Shown here: one piece after another, positions 1-8,346 of the stretch
Layout of the letters: every line of letters begins with the position of its first letter
How positions within the stretch are numbered: position 1 is the stretch's first letter
DNA from: Arthrospira sp. PCC 9108
GTDB taxonomy: Bacteria > Cyanobacteriota > Cyanobacteriia > Cyanobacteriales > Microcoleaceae
Assembly: GCA_016745315.1 (NCBI GenBank)
Contig: CP066886.1
Span: 248,001-312,000 of the forward strand
Reading direction: 5' to 3'
DNA: 64,000 nucleotides
Program-made: the position numbers and the translations under genes
Notes under the pieces: generated by a model
What the model was told of the DNA's origin: nothing
The model's database searches: none
What the model saw: only the letters and a program-made list of their open reading frames with translations

Positions 1-492
1 GGTGATGGCTACTGCTGCTACCTCGCTACTATGCCCAGCGAAGGTGCGAATCAGTGGGCCACCGGGAGAGGTGAGGTTGGCAGTGAGGGGACGAAACCAG
101 GGTTGTTTCTGCCCTTGTTTTGCCTGTTCCAGTAAAGCCACAATCTCTGGATTCTCAAAGGACAGCAACCGCCCCCAAAATTGCCCCGCCAGTTGGGTTT
201 TATCGGATTCTAAAATATGAGCCGACAGCCGCAACGCCCCAGCGATTAATTGCAGGGTTTCCGTCTGTTCCGGGTTCAGCAAGACATCCGAACTCGTCGC
301 CAAATCGTAATCTTCAATTAAGGCTTGCACCCCGAACTCCGCCAGTTTTGCCTGGATAAAGTCAAAATCCGTCAGCAGCTTCTGTAGTCGTGCAGTTTGG
401 GCAGTGTTAACGAGATGCTCAGGGAATTTTTCTAAGGCATAGCGCCGCTTTTCTGGATAGAATTTGTTTAGCCGTTCAATAAAGCTGGTCAT
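1..492 (-). CDS. WD40-repeat protein, N-terminal part (runs off the left edge)
   Basis: Reading the minus strand from an ATG at 492 gives 164 open codons with no stop before the window edge. The first ~145 residues form a helical, charged region (begins MTSFIERLNKFYPEKRRYAL) and the last visible residues, FAGHSSEVAAVAIT, match the start of a WD40 blade (GH...V..V). It follows the STAND-type ATPase gene on the same strand with a 238-bp gap that holds short repeats. In many cyanobacterial STAND proteins the NTPase and the WD40 propeller are on one chain, so this could be the sensor half of a split pair; that is an inference. A WD40 propeller would normally act as a ligand or protein-binding platform. 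The C-terminal blades are outside the window, so blade number and any further domain are unknown. Confidence 0.75.
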   Translation of the reverse strand, partial: MTSFIERLNKFYPEKRRYALEKFPEHLVNTAQTARLQKLLTDFDFIQAKLAEFGVQALIEDYDLATSSDVLLNPEQTETLQLIAGALRLSAHILESDKTQLAGQFWGRLLSFENPEIVALLEQAKQGQKQPWFRPLTANLTSPGGPLIRTFAGHSSEVAAVAIT

Positions 493-526
493 AACTCACG
501 GGTGAAAATAGAACAATTTATAGTAG

Positions 527-730
527 GTTGGGTGGAGCGATCGCGAAACCCAACACACTCGGACTCTAGGCTGGCGGTGGTTGAGTTTTTGTGGGGTTTA
601 CTGGGTTCACATAACCTACTCCTAATGCGATCGCTCTCGGTTCACATAACCTACTAAGATGTTGGGTTTCCTGCGTCCACCCAACCTACTACTAAGATGT
701 TGGGTTTCCTGCGTCCACCCAACCTACTAA
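527..730. repeat. GTAGGTTGGGT-type intergenic repeats between ATPase and WD40 genes
   Basis: The gap holds an inverted repeat at 526-558 (AGTAGGTTGGGT ... AACCCAACA) around a GCGATCGC octamer, two copies of TTCACATAACCTACT, and a direct 38-bp duplication (655-692 and 693-730) of the unit reading TAAGATGTTGGGTTTCCTGC then GTCCACCCAACCTACTA. Each 38-bp unit is itself an imperfect palindrome (GTTGGGT / ACCCAAC). The right-hand unit ends at the stop codon of the ATPase gene. Confidence 0.7.
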
Positions 731-2518
731 TTATTCTTCATTATTGTTCTCATCTTCTCCATACAAACCATCCCACAAATTATCAACTATATCTAGTTCA
801 ATATCCCGCAAAGATACCCCCGCCTTTTGTACCGTCCTCCTATTAAATAAAAAGTCCTGAAAACTCTTGTGATAAATACTATAAACCTCCTCATATTCCA
901 TAATTCGATGGCGCAAAAACTGCTCCCATTCATCCAACACCTCCTGCACCGTTAACGGGTCTTCCTCCGCAAAATCCGCCAACAAATCGCAGGATACAGG
1001 CTTCCGAGTCTTTGACAATAAATAGATGATTTTTAACTTCGTCCGGGGTAACGGCCTCGTCACCATCCCCATACGCTGCCAATGTTGCTCATAATATTTC
1101 TCCAAACCCCTGGGCAAATTTTCCCAGTTCAAATCAGCATATTTCCCCGCCTCAATATCATTGAGAACATACTTTAAATACATAAAGTTAGTTTCGCTAT
1201 TCTCCGCCAAAAATTCGATAAATTCCGCCTCTGTCACCCCTTGGGCCGCCAGCCAGCGCTGGATAGGTTCCCGTTGGCAGCGATAGCGAATAAACCCTTC
1301 GATATCTGCTAAATTCGCTTGATAATATTCATCGGACATCATATCAAACTCCTGCTGGGGAGCCGAGACGACAAAAGGAAAAAACTCCGGGCGTTTGGTC
1401 AGGACAAAATAGACCCCCTTGGGTAAATTTTCCGGGAGATAAAGCACATTTTGCCCCCGATTTTGCGTGCTTAAATCCACCTCATCCAAAGCATCCACCG
1501 CAATCACTAAACGGTCAGTTTTTGCCGCCGCTTCGGTTAATAATTTGCTCAAAAAGTTGCCATTGCGGGTATTATCAGGATGCAGGGGTAAGTCATAGGC
1601 TAACCCATAGCGTTCAATCAGTTGAGCGCAGATACTTTTGATAAAATCATCGGTGCTGGTGCGGTTTTCCGACAGGATATTAAAATAAGCCAGACATCCC
1701 GTTTGCTGTACATATTGCGCTAATAACGCACTCTTACCCACGCCGGGGTCTGCTTCAATGATAAAATAACCCTTGGCTTGTTTCTGGCAAAATTCCTCAA
1801 TGGCATTAAACACAAATTCTCTGCCAAAAAATTCCTGGGTTTTTTCCTCAATAAAAGCGGCAAAATCCGCCGGAACTGGAATAGTCCCTTTTAAGGTGGT
1901 CAGCAATTGATTAAACCGTTCATCTAAACCCTGACAAGAGGCGATAAATGTATCCACACCCTCATCAATTCTCCCCCGAATTGCCGAGAGTTCCTGGTCA
2001 ATATTGCTGACTTTCCCGACTATTTGGGTAAGGATATCGTGGGTTAAGGTATTAAACACCACGGGATTATATTTAATTTCTAATCGGAAATAATGCACTA
2101 AGCCGGGTAAATATAAATTCCGAAAGGTGTTGAGTAAGACGGGAGGCGCTTCTCGTAGCCACTGGTGTTCGGCTTCTAGGCGCTGCATCAATTGATACCG
2201 AATTGCCTCCTGTTGACTCCCTTGCCAACTCCCCTCACTGCCTTGGGGCTGTTCCCCTTCAACGATTATTAAGATTTGTTTGCCATCCTGCTTAATCTGG
2301 TCAATTCGTGCTATAATTAGGGGCTGACTATCCTGCCATTCCAGTGTTTTCTGGCAGCAGGCACAAATATCATTTAAGATGCGCTGATGGGCTCTAAGCA
2401 GTGCTTTCTCAATGTCATGATTACCTTCTCCAGTCTTGCGCTGTGCCCACTTATGACATTCGGTGGTAACAACTCCGACCCCAGCACTAGCAAATAGTGA
2501 CAACACCTCAACAATCAT
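731..2518 (-). CDS. STAND/NACHT-like P-loop ATPase
   Basis: The 595-residue protein has a helical N-terminal region (1-220), then a P-loop NTPase domain: Walker A ADPGVGKS at about 256-263 and a Walker B strand LVIAVDALDE at about 337-346, the LDE form usual for STAND/NACHT signal-transduction ATPases. The C-terminal third (about 430-580) is alpha-helical and includes a YHKSFQDFLF segment like the winged-helix/helical arm that follows NACHT-type ATPases. The ATG at 2518 follows no obvious strong ribosome site. The next gene on the strand is a WD40 protein, which fits a two-gene STAND ATPase plus propeller module. STAND proteins act as ligand-triggered switches in conflict or programmed responses; no effector domain can be identified in the N-terminal 220 residues, so the output is unknown. 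Confidence 0.8.
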   Translation of the reverse strand: MIVEVLSLFASAGVGVVTTECHKWAQRKTGEGNHDIEKALLRAHQRILNDICACCQKTLEWQDSQPLIIARIDQIKQDGKQILIIVEGEQPQGSEGSWQGSQQEAIRYQLMQRLEAEHQWLREAPPVLLNTFRNLYLPGLVHYFRLEIKYNPVVFNTLTHDILTQIVGKVSNIDQELSAIRGRIDEGVDTFIASCQGLDERFNQLLTTLKGTIPVPADFAAFIEEKTQEFFGREFVFNAIEEFCQKQAKGYFIIEADPGVGKSALLAQYVQQTGCLAYFNILSENRTSTDDFIKSICAQLIERYGLAYDLPLHPDNTRNGNFLSKLLTEAAAKTDRLVIAVDALDEVDLSTQNRGQNVLYLPENLPKGVYFVLTKRPEFFPFVVSAPQQEFDMMSDEYYQANLADIEGFIRYRCQREPIQRWLAAQGVTEAEFIEFLAENSETNFMYLKYVLNDIEAGKYADLNWENLPRGLEKYYEQHWQRMGMVTRPLPRTKLKIIYLLSKTRKPVSCDLLADFAEEDPLTVQEVLDEWEQFLRHRIMEYEEVYSIYHKSFQDFLFNRRTVQKAGVSLRDIELDIVDNLWDGLYGEDENNNEE

Positions 2519-2674
2519 GGCTCACCCCATCCCACACATCCGAGTTATCAATTAACATTGTAGGGGATTTTCCCACCGAGTCAGCCCTAGCGTGGGACTC
2601 CGGATTGGTTGAGAGGTGAGAGGATCGAAAATCTTTAAACTCTGACGCGCGCCTATAGCGTTTCTCATATCCAT

Positions 2675-3596
2675 AAGGTAGAGCCCTCACCCCAAACCCC
2701 TCTCCCAAGGGGAGAGGGGCTTTGAAAAGTACCTCACTAATCCGAGAAACGCTATATATATTATTTAAAGGTTGGCGACGCTACCAATAAACGGGGTTTC
2801 TATCACTAAGAAAAGCCGGTTTCTGCAACTGCCCGCGACACGAAATTCCACGGTTTTAAGGTAGAGCCCTCACCCCAAACCCCTCTCCCAAGGGGAGAGG
2901 GGCTTTGAAAAGTACCTCACTAATCCGAGAAACGCTATATATATTATTTAGAGGTTGGCGACGCTACCAATAAACGGGGTCTCTATCACTAAGAAAAGCC
3001 GGTTTCTGTAACTCCCCGCGCGACCAAATTCCACGGTTTTAAGGTAGAGCCCTCACCCCAAACCCCTCTCCCAAGGGGAGAGGGGCTTTGAAAAGTACCT
3101 CACTAATCCGAGAAACGCTATATATATTATTTAAAGGTTGGCGACGCTACCAATAAACGGGGTCTCTATCACTAAGAAAAGCCGGTTTCTGTAACTCCCC
3201 GCGCGACCAAATTCCACGGTTTTAAGGTAGAGCCCTCACCCCAAACCCCTCTCCCAAGGGGAGAGGGGCTTTGAAAAGTACCTCACTAATCCGAGAAACG
3301 CTATATATATTATTTAAAGGTTGGCGACGCTACCAATAAACGGGGTTTCTATCACTAAGAAAAGCCGGTTTCTGCAACTCCCCGCGCGACCAAATTCCAC
3401 GGTTTTAAGGTAGAGCCCTCACCCCAAACCCCTCTCCCAAGGGGAGAGGGGCTTTGAAAAGTACCTCACTAATCCACCGAAACGCTATATATATTATTTA
3501 AAGGTTGGCGACGCTACCAATAAACGGGGTTTCTATCACTAAGAAAAGCCGGTTTCTGCAACTCCCCGCGACACGAAATTCCACGGTTTTAAGGTG
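2675..3596. repeat. Five-copy 183-bp intergenic tandem array
   Basis: Units begin AAGGTAGAGCCCTCACCCC at 2675, 2858, 3041, 3224 and 3407, spaced 183 bp apart, and the last one (184 bp, one inserted base near 3475) ends at 3591-3596. Copies differ at only a few positions. Each contains a near-perfect palindrome, ACCCCTCTCCC AA GGGGAGAGGGG, and an AT-rich TATATATATTATTTA stretch. The array lies between the start of the STAND ATPase gene and the stop codon (3600-3602) of the TPR gene, so the last unit runs right up to the coding end. No open frame in it looks like a protein. Confidence 0.95.
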
Positions 3597-3599
3597 TGA

Positions 3600-4811
3600 T
3601 TATCGGCGGCGAGAACGACTCCGGGAACTAGACCGACTCCCGGAACTAGACGGACTCCGGGTAACTCTGGAAGGGCTGATAGAGCTGGCTTTGACGCGCC
3701 TTTGGCGATAAATAATAATTGTATCGGGTTCTTCTGGCTCGATTTCTTCTGGGACCATTGAGGATGGGGTGGCTGACTGTTCAGTTTCCACGGGGTCTAC
3801 TTCCAAGGTGGCGCGGATATCTCTGGCGAGATTAAAGGCTAATTGGCGGATGGCTGGTTCTTCGCTATCCTTTAACAATTCGGAGGCTTTGGTGAAGTCA
3901 TCGGCTGCGTTTTTGGGGTTGCCGAGTTCATAATGAATTAACCCCCGATCTAAATAGGCATTGGCTCGATTAGGATCTAGGGCGATCGCCTTATTGTAAT
4001 CGTTCAAAGCATCTTCATAGTTGCCTAAGTTTAGGTATTCTTCCCCGCGAAAATAGTAGGGTTCAGGACTTGACGAATTAACCCGAATTGCGATAGTATA
4101 ATTAGAAAGGGCTGACTGGTGGCTGTCCATGGCGGCGTAAGCAAAACCTCGATTTAGGTAGGCTTCCATCAAAGCTGGATTGAGTTCGATCGCCTGACTG
4201 AGGTTGACGATCGCTTCTCTATAATCCCCTGATTGAATTAGCACCATGCCGCGATTGTTCAATTCCACAGCCTGGCGCGATCTGGTCACATATTGGCTCA
4301 CCACCGCCAGATTTTGCCGATATCCTGTCAATTTCTCCTGGGCTTCCCCAAAGCTGGAGGTAGCCTGTGGGATGCTTTCCAGTTGGGCGATCGTCTGCTG
4401 CCATTTTCTTTGCGCCTCTTCCCAAACCGGAGGGGGGTGGGGAGGGTTCTGCACGAGTTGGGAGGCGGACATGGCTCGCGTGATGGCTTCCTGGTAATTT
4501 TGGCGGGCTTTTTTTTCGGGTTCTAGCTTTTGTTGGACTACCTGCAACTGGGAACGTAGAGAAGTCAGTTCTTCCAACTCGGACTGTCTGGGAAATGTGG
4601 GGGCATTTTCTAGGCGTGCGATCGCCGCTTGTAGATAGTCGTAAGCAGCAGAAAGACTATCGTAGCCGGACAGGGTTTCAACCGCCCCCGCCGAGTCTGC
4701 CAACAGTCGGGCTTCTGCGATCGCCTCCCGCTGTTGTAATTCCACCCAGACAACTGCACCCCCCAGCAGTGCAATGGCGATCGATACACCCAAAACAGTT
4801 CGGTTTGCCAT
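3600..4811 (-). CDS. Membrane-anchored TPR protein with Arg/Ser-rich tail
   Basis: The 403-residue product starts at ATG 4811 with a short N-terminal hydrophobic segment (residues 5-24, VLGVSIAIALLGGAVVWV) that looks like an uncleaved anchor or signal. Residues 30-185 are helical and coiled-coil-like. Residues about 180-290 hold three consecutive tetratricopeptide repeats with the usual pattern (AIVNLSQAIELNPALMEAYLNRGFAYA, split here by repeat boundaries), and the following ~35 residues look like a fourth. The last 40 residues are strongly basic and Ser-rich (SSSGSRSSSRSRSRRR), encoded by an imperfect minisatellite of CCGGGA/GACTC units. TPRs are protein-binding scaffolds; partner and pathway cannot be told. 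The 183-bp array ends 4 bp beyond its stop codon. Confidence 0.8.
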   Translation of the reverse strand: MANRTVLGVSIAIALLGGAVVWVELQQREAIAEARLLADSAGAVETLSGYDSLSAAYDYLQAAIARLENAPTFPRQSELEELTSLRSQLQVVQQKLEPEKKARQNYQEAITRAMSASQLVQNPPHPPPVWEEAQRKWQQTIAQLESIPQATSSFGEAQEKLTGYRQNLAVVSQYVTRSRQAVELNNRGMVLIQSGDYREAIVNLSQAIELNPALMEAYLNRGFAYAAMDSHQSALSNYTIAIRVNSSSPEPYYFRGEEYLNLGNYEDALNDYNKAIALDPNRANAYLDRGLIHYELGNPKNAADDFTKASELLKDSEEPAIRQLAFNLARDIRATLEVDPVETEQSATPSSMVPEEIEPEEPDTIIIYRQRRVKASSISPSRVTRSPSSSGSRSSSRSRSRRR

Positions 4812-4857
4812 GATATTGCTCCAACCTATATGTCAATCCTACCATATCGGTGGTAGG

Positions 4858-5117
4858 TTGTAGGGTGCGTCAGACCCCCGACATTTTGGCAAAAATCGAC
4901 GATATTAAAACCTGACGCACCGCCACCATATATTCATCCGATGATATAAGTTGTAGGGTGCGTCAGACCCCCGACATTTTGGCAAAAATCGACGATATTA
5001 AAACCTGACGCACCGCCACCATATATTCATCCGATGATATAAGTTGTAGGGTGCGTCAGACCCCGACATTTTGGCAAAAATCGACGATATTAAAACCTGA
5101 CGCACCGCCACCATTAA
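4858..5117. repeat. Three-copy 93-bp array of GGTGCGTCAG palindromes
   Basis: Units start TTGTAGGGTGCGTCAGACC at 4858, 4951 and 5044, exactly 93 bp apart; the third lacks one C and ends after CTGACGCACCGCCACCAT. Each unit carries a perfect 10-bp inverted repeat GGTGCGTCAG ... CTGACGCACC, so each RNA or single strand could fold into a long hairpin. The stem is preceded by GTAG. Diverged relatives with the GCGTCAG core follow at 5163-5175 and 5244-5256. The array is between the divergent TPR gene and the TsaC-type gene. Confidence 0.95.
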
Positions 5118-5347
5118 TAATGAAAATATATGATTAATTATTCCCAGGATATATCATATATTTGGTGCGTCAGTTCCGGTGATTTTCGGGGAAATTCTGA
5201 TGAACTGCTCTGACGCTACGAATAGATATATGGGCTGTGTTTTTGGTGCGTCAGTTTCGGTGATTTCCTGATATAATTAACTGGTATGACTAACCCTAAG
5301 AATGCGCCATTTACTGGCCGCCCGTCAACTCATTACCAGACTATGCT

Positions 5348-5959
5348 ATGGCTAAAGTTTCCCAAGAAGAACTAATTAAAGCGGCGATCGCAGGGGTTGC
5401 CGTGATCACCTTTCCCACAGATACAGTACCCGCCTTAGCAGCCCGTCCAGACAAGGCTGAGGCAATTTTTCAGACCAAACAACGCCCCCCCGATAAACCA
5501 TTAATTTTGATGGGGGCGACAGCAGAGAGTTTATGGCAGTTTGTAGATAGCCAAACCTGGGAATTAGAATGCTGGCAGCAAATCGCCCGCCAGTATTGGC
5601 CAGGAGCCTTAACCCTAGTCCTACCAGCCTCTTCAGCAGTGCCGCCAGCAGTTAATCCCACCGATCCAACCACCATTGGCTTACGGGTTCCTAAGTGTGA
5701 AATTGCCCTAGAAATCCTCAAACGTACTGGGCCACTGGCTACCACTAGCGCTAATCTTTCGGGACAACCACCCTTATTAACAGTGGCTGATATTGATAGG
5801 CAGTTTCCAGAAGTTCTCAGTTTAAAGGAAAGTCCCCCAGAGTCTGGATCTGCCATTCCCTCAACAGTGGTGCGGTGGACAAAAAATGGAGATTGGGAAA
5901 TACTGAGAAGCGGTGGGGTAGAGTTAATCGGCCCCTTGCCCAAATCCACAGTTAAATAG
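5348..5959 (+). CDS. L-threonylcarbamoyladenylate synthase (TsaC/YrdC/Sua5 family)
   Basis: This 203-residue protein makes threonylcarbamoyl-AMP from threonine, bicarbonate and ATP, the first step of t6A modification at position 37 of ANN-decoding tRNAs, in the cytoplasm. Visible family signatures are the N-terminal VITFPTDTVPALAARP (the PTDT nucleotide/threonine pocket), KQRPPDKPL (conserved KxR near residue 45-50) and TTSANLSG near residue 135-140. The length matches the short TsaC form and lacks the C-terminal Sua5 domain. Start ATG at 5348 is chosen because the earlier ATG at 5343 is out of frame. The gene stands alone between a repeat array and a kinase-like gene. Family assignment is firm; whether it is the only such enzyme in the genome is unknown. 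Confidence 0.9.
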   Translation: MAKVSQEELIKAAIAGVAVITFPTDTVPALAARPDKAEAIFQTKQRPPDKPLILMGATAESLWQFVDSQTWELECWQQIARQYWPGALTLVLPASSAVPPAVNPTDPTTIGLRVPKCEIALEILKRTGPLATTSANLSGQPPLLTVADIDRQFPEVLSLKESPPESGSAIPSTVVRWTKNGDWEILRSGGVELIGPLPKSTVK

Positions 5960-6043
5960 GATATATCAACCCCAACAGAGTATGTCACAATTCAAGGGTG
6001 GAGTGCTGTTGTTAGACTGATCTCAACTAATCGTGACAAACTC

Positions 6044-6130
6044 ATGGGCTGGAATGAATTTATCTATTTGGGTGCAGGACTGGGACTGGGTTGGTGGCTA
6101 GGCCAGCGACGACTTCCAGGGGGGCGATGA
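6044..6130 (+). CDS. Small membrane peptide ORF coupled to the kinase-like gene
   Basis: An ATG at 6044 opens 28 codons (MGWNEFIYLGAGLGLGWWLG then QRRLPGGR) ending in TGA at 6128-6130. The peptide is a single hydrophobic, Gly-rich segment followed by basic residues, typical of a one-span membrane anchor. The stop overlaps the ATG of the next gene (ATGA at 6127-6130), suggesting translational coupling. An alternative is that this is the original N-terminal anchor of the kinase-like protein now separated by a frameshift; the positive charges after the span would then lead into the cytoplasmic domain. It is too short to assign to any family. Confidence 0.45.
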   Translation: MGWNEFIYLGAGLGLGWWLGQRRLPGGR

Positions 6131-7020
6131 AATTCATCACCCCAAAACTCCCTTTGGCGAAAACTTCCCGATCGCCATCACCGGAGTCGGAAACCTCAGA
6201 ACTTAATGATTTTAGTGATCCGCAGGTGGCAGCTTTAGCCACCAAATTGCAGGAGGCGCGATTGGCTTATCATTTAGCGGTAGAAATCAGCCAGTTTAAG
6301 GCCGGTTTTTTAGCCCGTACTTCCCACGAGTTGCGATCGCCCCTAAATAGCATCATCGGCTTTTTACAGTTAATCCTTGCCGATCTATGTGAAAATCCAG
6401 AAGAGGAACGGGATTTTATCCAACAAGCCCATGATGCCACCCTCCGCATGGTAGGGTTAATGGACGAGGTGATTATGGTCGCTAAAACCGAACATGGTAG
6501 GGAACAGATGAACCTGCAACCGCTGAAACTGGCTGAGATTTTGGCGGAGGTGGAACAACTGACCCACTTACAAGCAGCTAACCACAACATCCGCCTGTCA
6601 ATTATTCCCCCCGAGGCGCAAGTGTATGTAATTGGCGATCGCCCTCGGCTCAAGCAAGTTTTACTTAGTTTAGTCGATGGTGCGATCGCCGGGAGTGAGT
6701 CGGGGAAAGTGCAAGTTTCCACCCATATCTCCCCAGAGTCTGGCTATGTTCACATTTGGATTGATGACCAACGCCCCATCAGCGCCTGGAGTGAGTCCTG
6801 GGATTTGCTGGAGTCTACGCTAAAATCTCCCGCCAGCATCAGCACCAACATTGACCCCAATCATATAGCCTTTTCGCCGGGGATGCGTCTATTAATCAAT
6901 CAGACCCTACTAGGGTTGATGAATGGGCGCTTAGAGGTGGTAGCAGTCCCCCCGAGTCCAGAAAACAGCAATTTCACCCGCACTCAATGTTCCCTTCCCC
7001 TGGGTTCTCCTGATTTTTAG
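6127..7020 (+). CDS. Histidine-kinase-like protein with degenerate ATPase domain
   Basis: From the ATG at 6127 the product is 297 residues. Residues 57-130 form a HisKA dimerisation/phosphoacceptor domain with the H box SHELRSPLNSIIGF (His67). The rest should be a HATPase_c domain, but the usual N box (LxxLVxNAIK) reads LLSLVDGAIAG, so the ATP/Mg-binding Asn is Gly, and no DxGxG or GxGLGL box can be found; the C-terminal region nevertheless keeps a MRLLINQTLLGLMNGRLEV segment where the last G-box helix and strand would be. It may be a pseudokinase or a phosphotransfer partner. No sensor domain remains beyond a ~50-residue N-terminal linker. A longer frame beginning at TTG 6091 exists but the ATGA overlap with the upstream 28-codon ORF favours 6127. 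Confidence 0.7.
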   Translation: MKFITPKLPLAKTSRSPSPESETSELNDFSDPQVAALATKLQEARLAYHLAVEISQFKAGFLARTSHELRSPLNSIIGFLQLILADLCENPEEERDFIQQAHDATLRMVGLMDEVIMVAKTEHGREQMNLQPLKLAEILAEVEQLTHLQAANHNIRLSIIPPEAQVYVIGDRPRLKQVLLSLVDGAIAGSESGKVQVSTHISPESGYVHIWIDDQRPISAWSESWDLLESTLKSPASISTNIDPNHIAFSPGMRLLINQTLLGLMNGRLEVVAVPPSPENSNFTRTQCSLPLGSPDF

Positions 7021-7053
7021 CAGTTATCACCATCTGCGATCGCCGGCCGAGAC

Positions 7054-7938
7054 TCAACCCATAAGGGTTCCCCCCACCATACCAGCCAGCAAAATCCAAC
7101 CGATGATCACATTATCACGGAACATTTGGCCGTAAGTCTCCCGAGAAATCTCTGGTTTTCGCAGTTCCCAATACTGACGCGCCCATAGAATCACCACTAT
7201 AGCTAAAGCCAGCCAAGAAACCGGATGAAGGTGCATTTGTAAATCTACACCCAACATCAAAGCCGCTGTCCCCAGGAAAAATAAACCCACCGCATTTGGT
7301 GCAAAGTCCCCAAAAAATAGGGCGCTGGAGTTGATACCCAAGCGGCGATCGTCTTCGCGATCGCTCATAGCATAAACCGTATCAAAACCCAAAGTCCATA
7401 ATACTGTCGCCCCCCATAGTAAACCCGTCGTGGCTTCTAGGCTGCCATTAGCAGCACTCCAGCTAATTAAAACCGCAAATCCCCAGGCGATCGACAAAAC
7501 CAATTGAGGGACTGGAAACACCCGTTTAGCTAAGGGATAGCAGATAATCACCGGAACCGCCGCCACAGACAACCAGAAACTGAGGGGATTAAGATATAGC
7601 GCCAACCCGAAAGCACAAGCAAACGCCACCAACGCCACCACAACACCAGTTTTAATGGTGAGGGCGCGACTCGCCAAGGGACGGTTACGGGTTCTTTCCA
7701 CTTCCGGGTCAATGTTTCTATCCCATAAATCATTGACCACACAGCCAGCCGCACTGGTGGCTAGGCTACCAAAGACAATCACCAAAATCAGAGTTAAAGG
7801 CGGGGTTCCCCCTGTCGCCAAAACGATCGCCCATAGGGCTGGAATCATTAAGATTAACCGTCCGGCTGGCTTATCCCACCGCAGCAGACGGACAACACTG
7901 ATCCAGGTAGGTTGTGGTTGATTCGCTTCTGTCACCAT
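7054..7938 (-). CDS. ubiA: 4-hydroxybenzoate solanesyltransferase (UbiA family)
   Basis: This 294-residue integral membrane prenyltransferase attaches a long polyprenyl chain to 4-hydroxybenzoate, an early step of plastoquinone synthesis in cyanobacteria. The two Asp-rich prenyl-diphosphate/Mg motifs are visible: NDLWDRNIDPEVERTRNRP (around residues 68-86) and YAMSDREDDRRLG (around 190-202). About eight to nine hydrophobic spans fill the rest. Start ATG at 7938; length is as usual for the family. It is convergent with the kinase-like gene (33 bp apart) and divergent from the secreted TPR gene. UbiA family membership is certain; the exact acceptor (4-hydroxybenzoate rather than, for example, chlorophyllide or homogentisate) rests on overall resemblance to the cyanobacterial PlqA/UbiA proteins. 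Confidence 0.88.
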   Translation of the reverse strand: MVTEANQPQPTWISVVRLLRWDKPAGRLILMIPALWAIVLATGGTPPLTLILVIVFGSLATSAAGCVVNDLWDRNIDPEVERTRNRPLASRALTIKTGVVVALVAFACAFGLALYLNPLSFWLSVAAVPVIICYPLAKRVFPVPQLVLSIAWGFAVLISWSAANGSLEATTGLLWGATVLWTLGFDTVYAMSDREDDRRLGINSSALFFGDFAPNAVGLFFLGTAALMLGVDLQMHLHPVSWLALAIVVILWARQYWELRKPEISRETYGQMFRDNVIIGWILLAGMVGGTLMG

Positions 7939-8346
7939 TATTATTTAAACCGCTCCAAAGCCAATTTTAATTAACATCGGGTAAATATTCCCTATCAAAT
8001 ATAATTGAAGCCTTGAAGGTTGTCTCCGCGTTGCTACAGTTGGGAGTATTGACCCGGAACTTGATGCGATCGCCTTTTGAGGTATGTTGAGTATTTGTTC
8101 CGGATTTCTCCATGTTCCAGTGCTTTATTTGTTCAGGCGGCTTGCTCAGTGACTTTCGTTGTTTTCCGCCCTTTAGCTGACTTCATTCTGGCGGGGTGCG
8201 CGGATCTTCAAAGTCAATTCACAATTATTCTTGCATATTGGGCTACTGATGCTATAAAAAAAAAGACTCGCTCTCGTTTTTTCCCTAACTGGGGGTAAAG
8301 TGGGGTCGGTCTAATCGCTTATTCATACTCACACTGATAATAAACC
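7939..8346. other. Intergenic region, no gene seen
   Basis: About 400 bp between the divergent ubiA and TPR genes. It should hold both promoters. I see an A9 run at 8252-8260 and several imperfect inverted repeats, but no RNA gene, repeat family or credible short coding frame. A 73-codon open frame at 8077 lacks a ribosome site and has no recognisable composition. Confidence 0.4.

Noticed and set aside
8077..8298. 73-codon plus-strand open frame
   Set aside because: No ribosome site and no recognisable content; probable chance frame in the ubiA-TPR gap.
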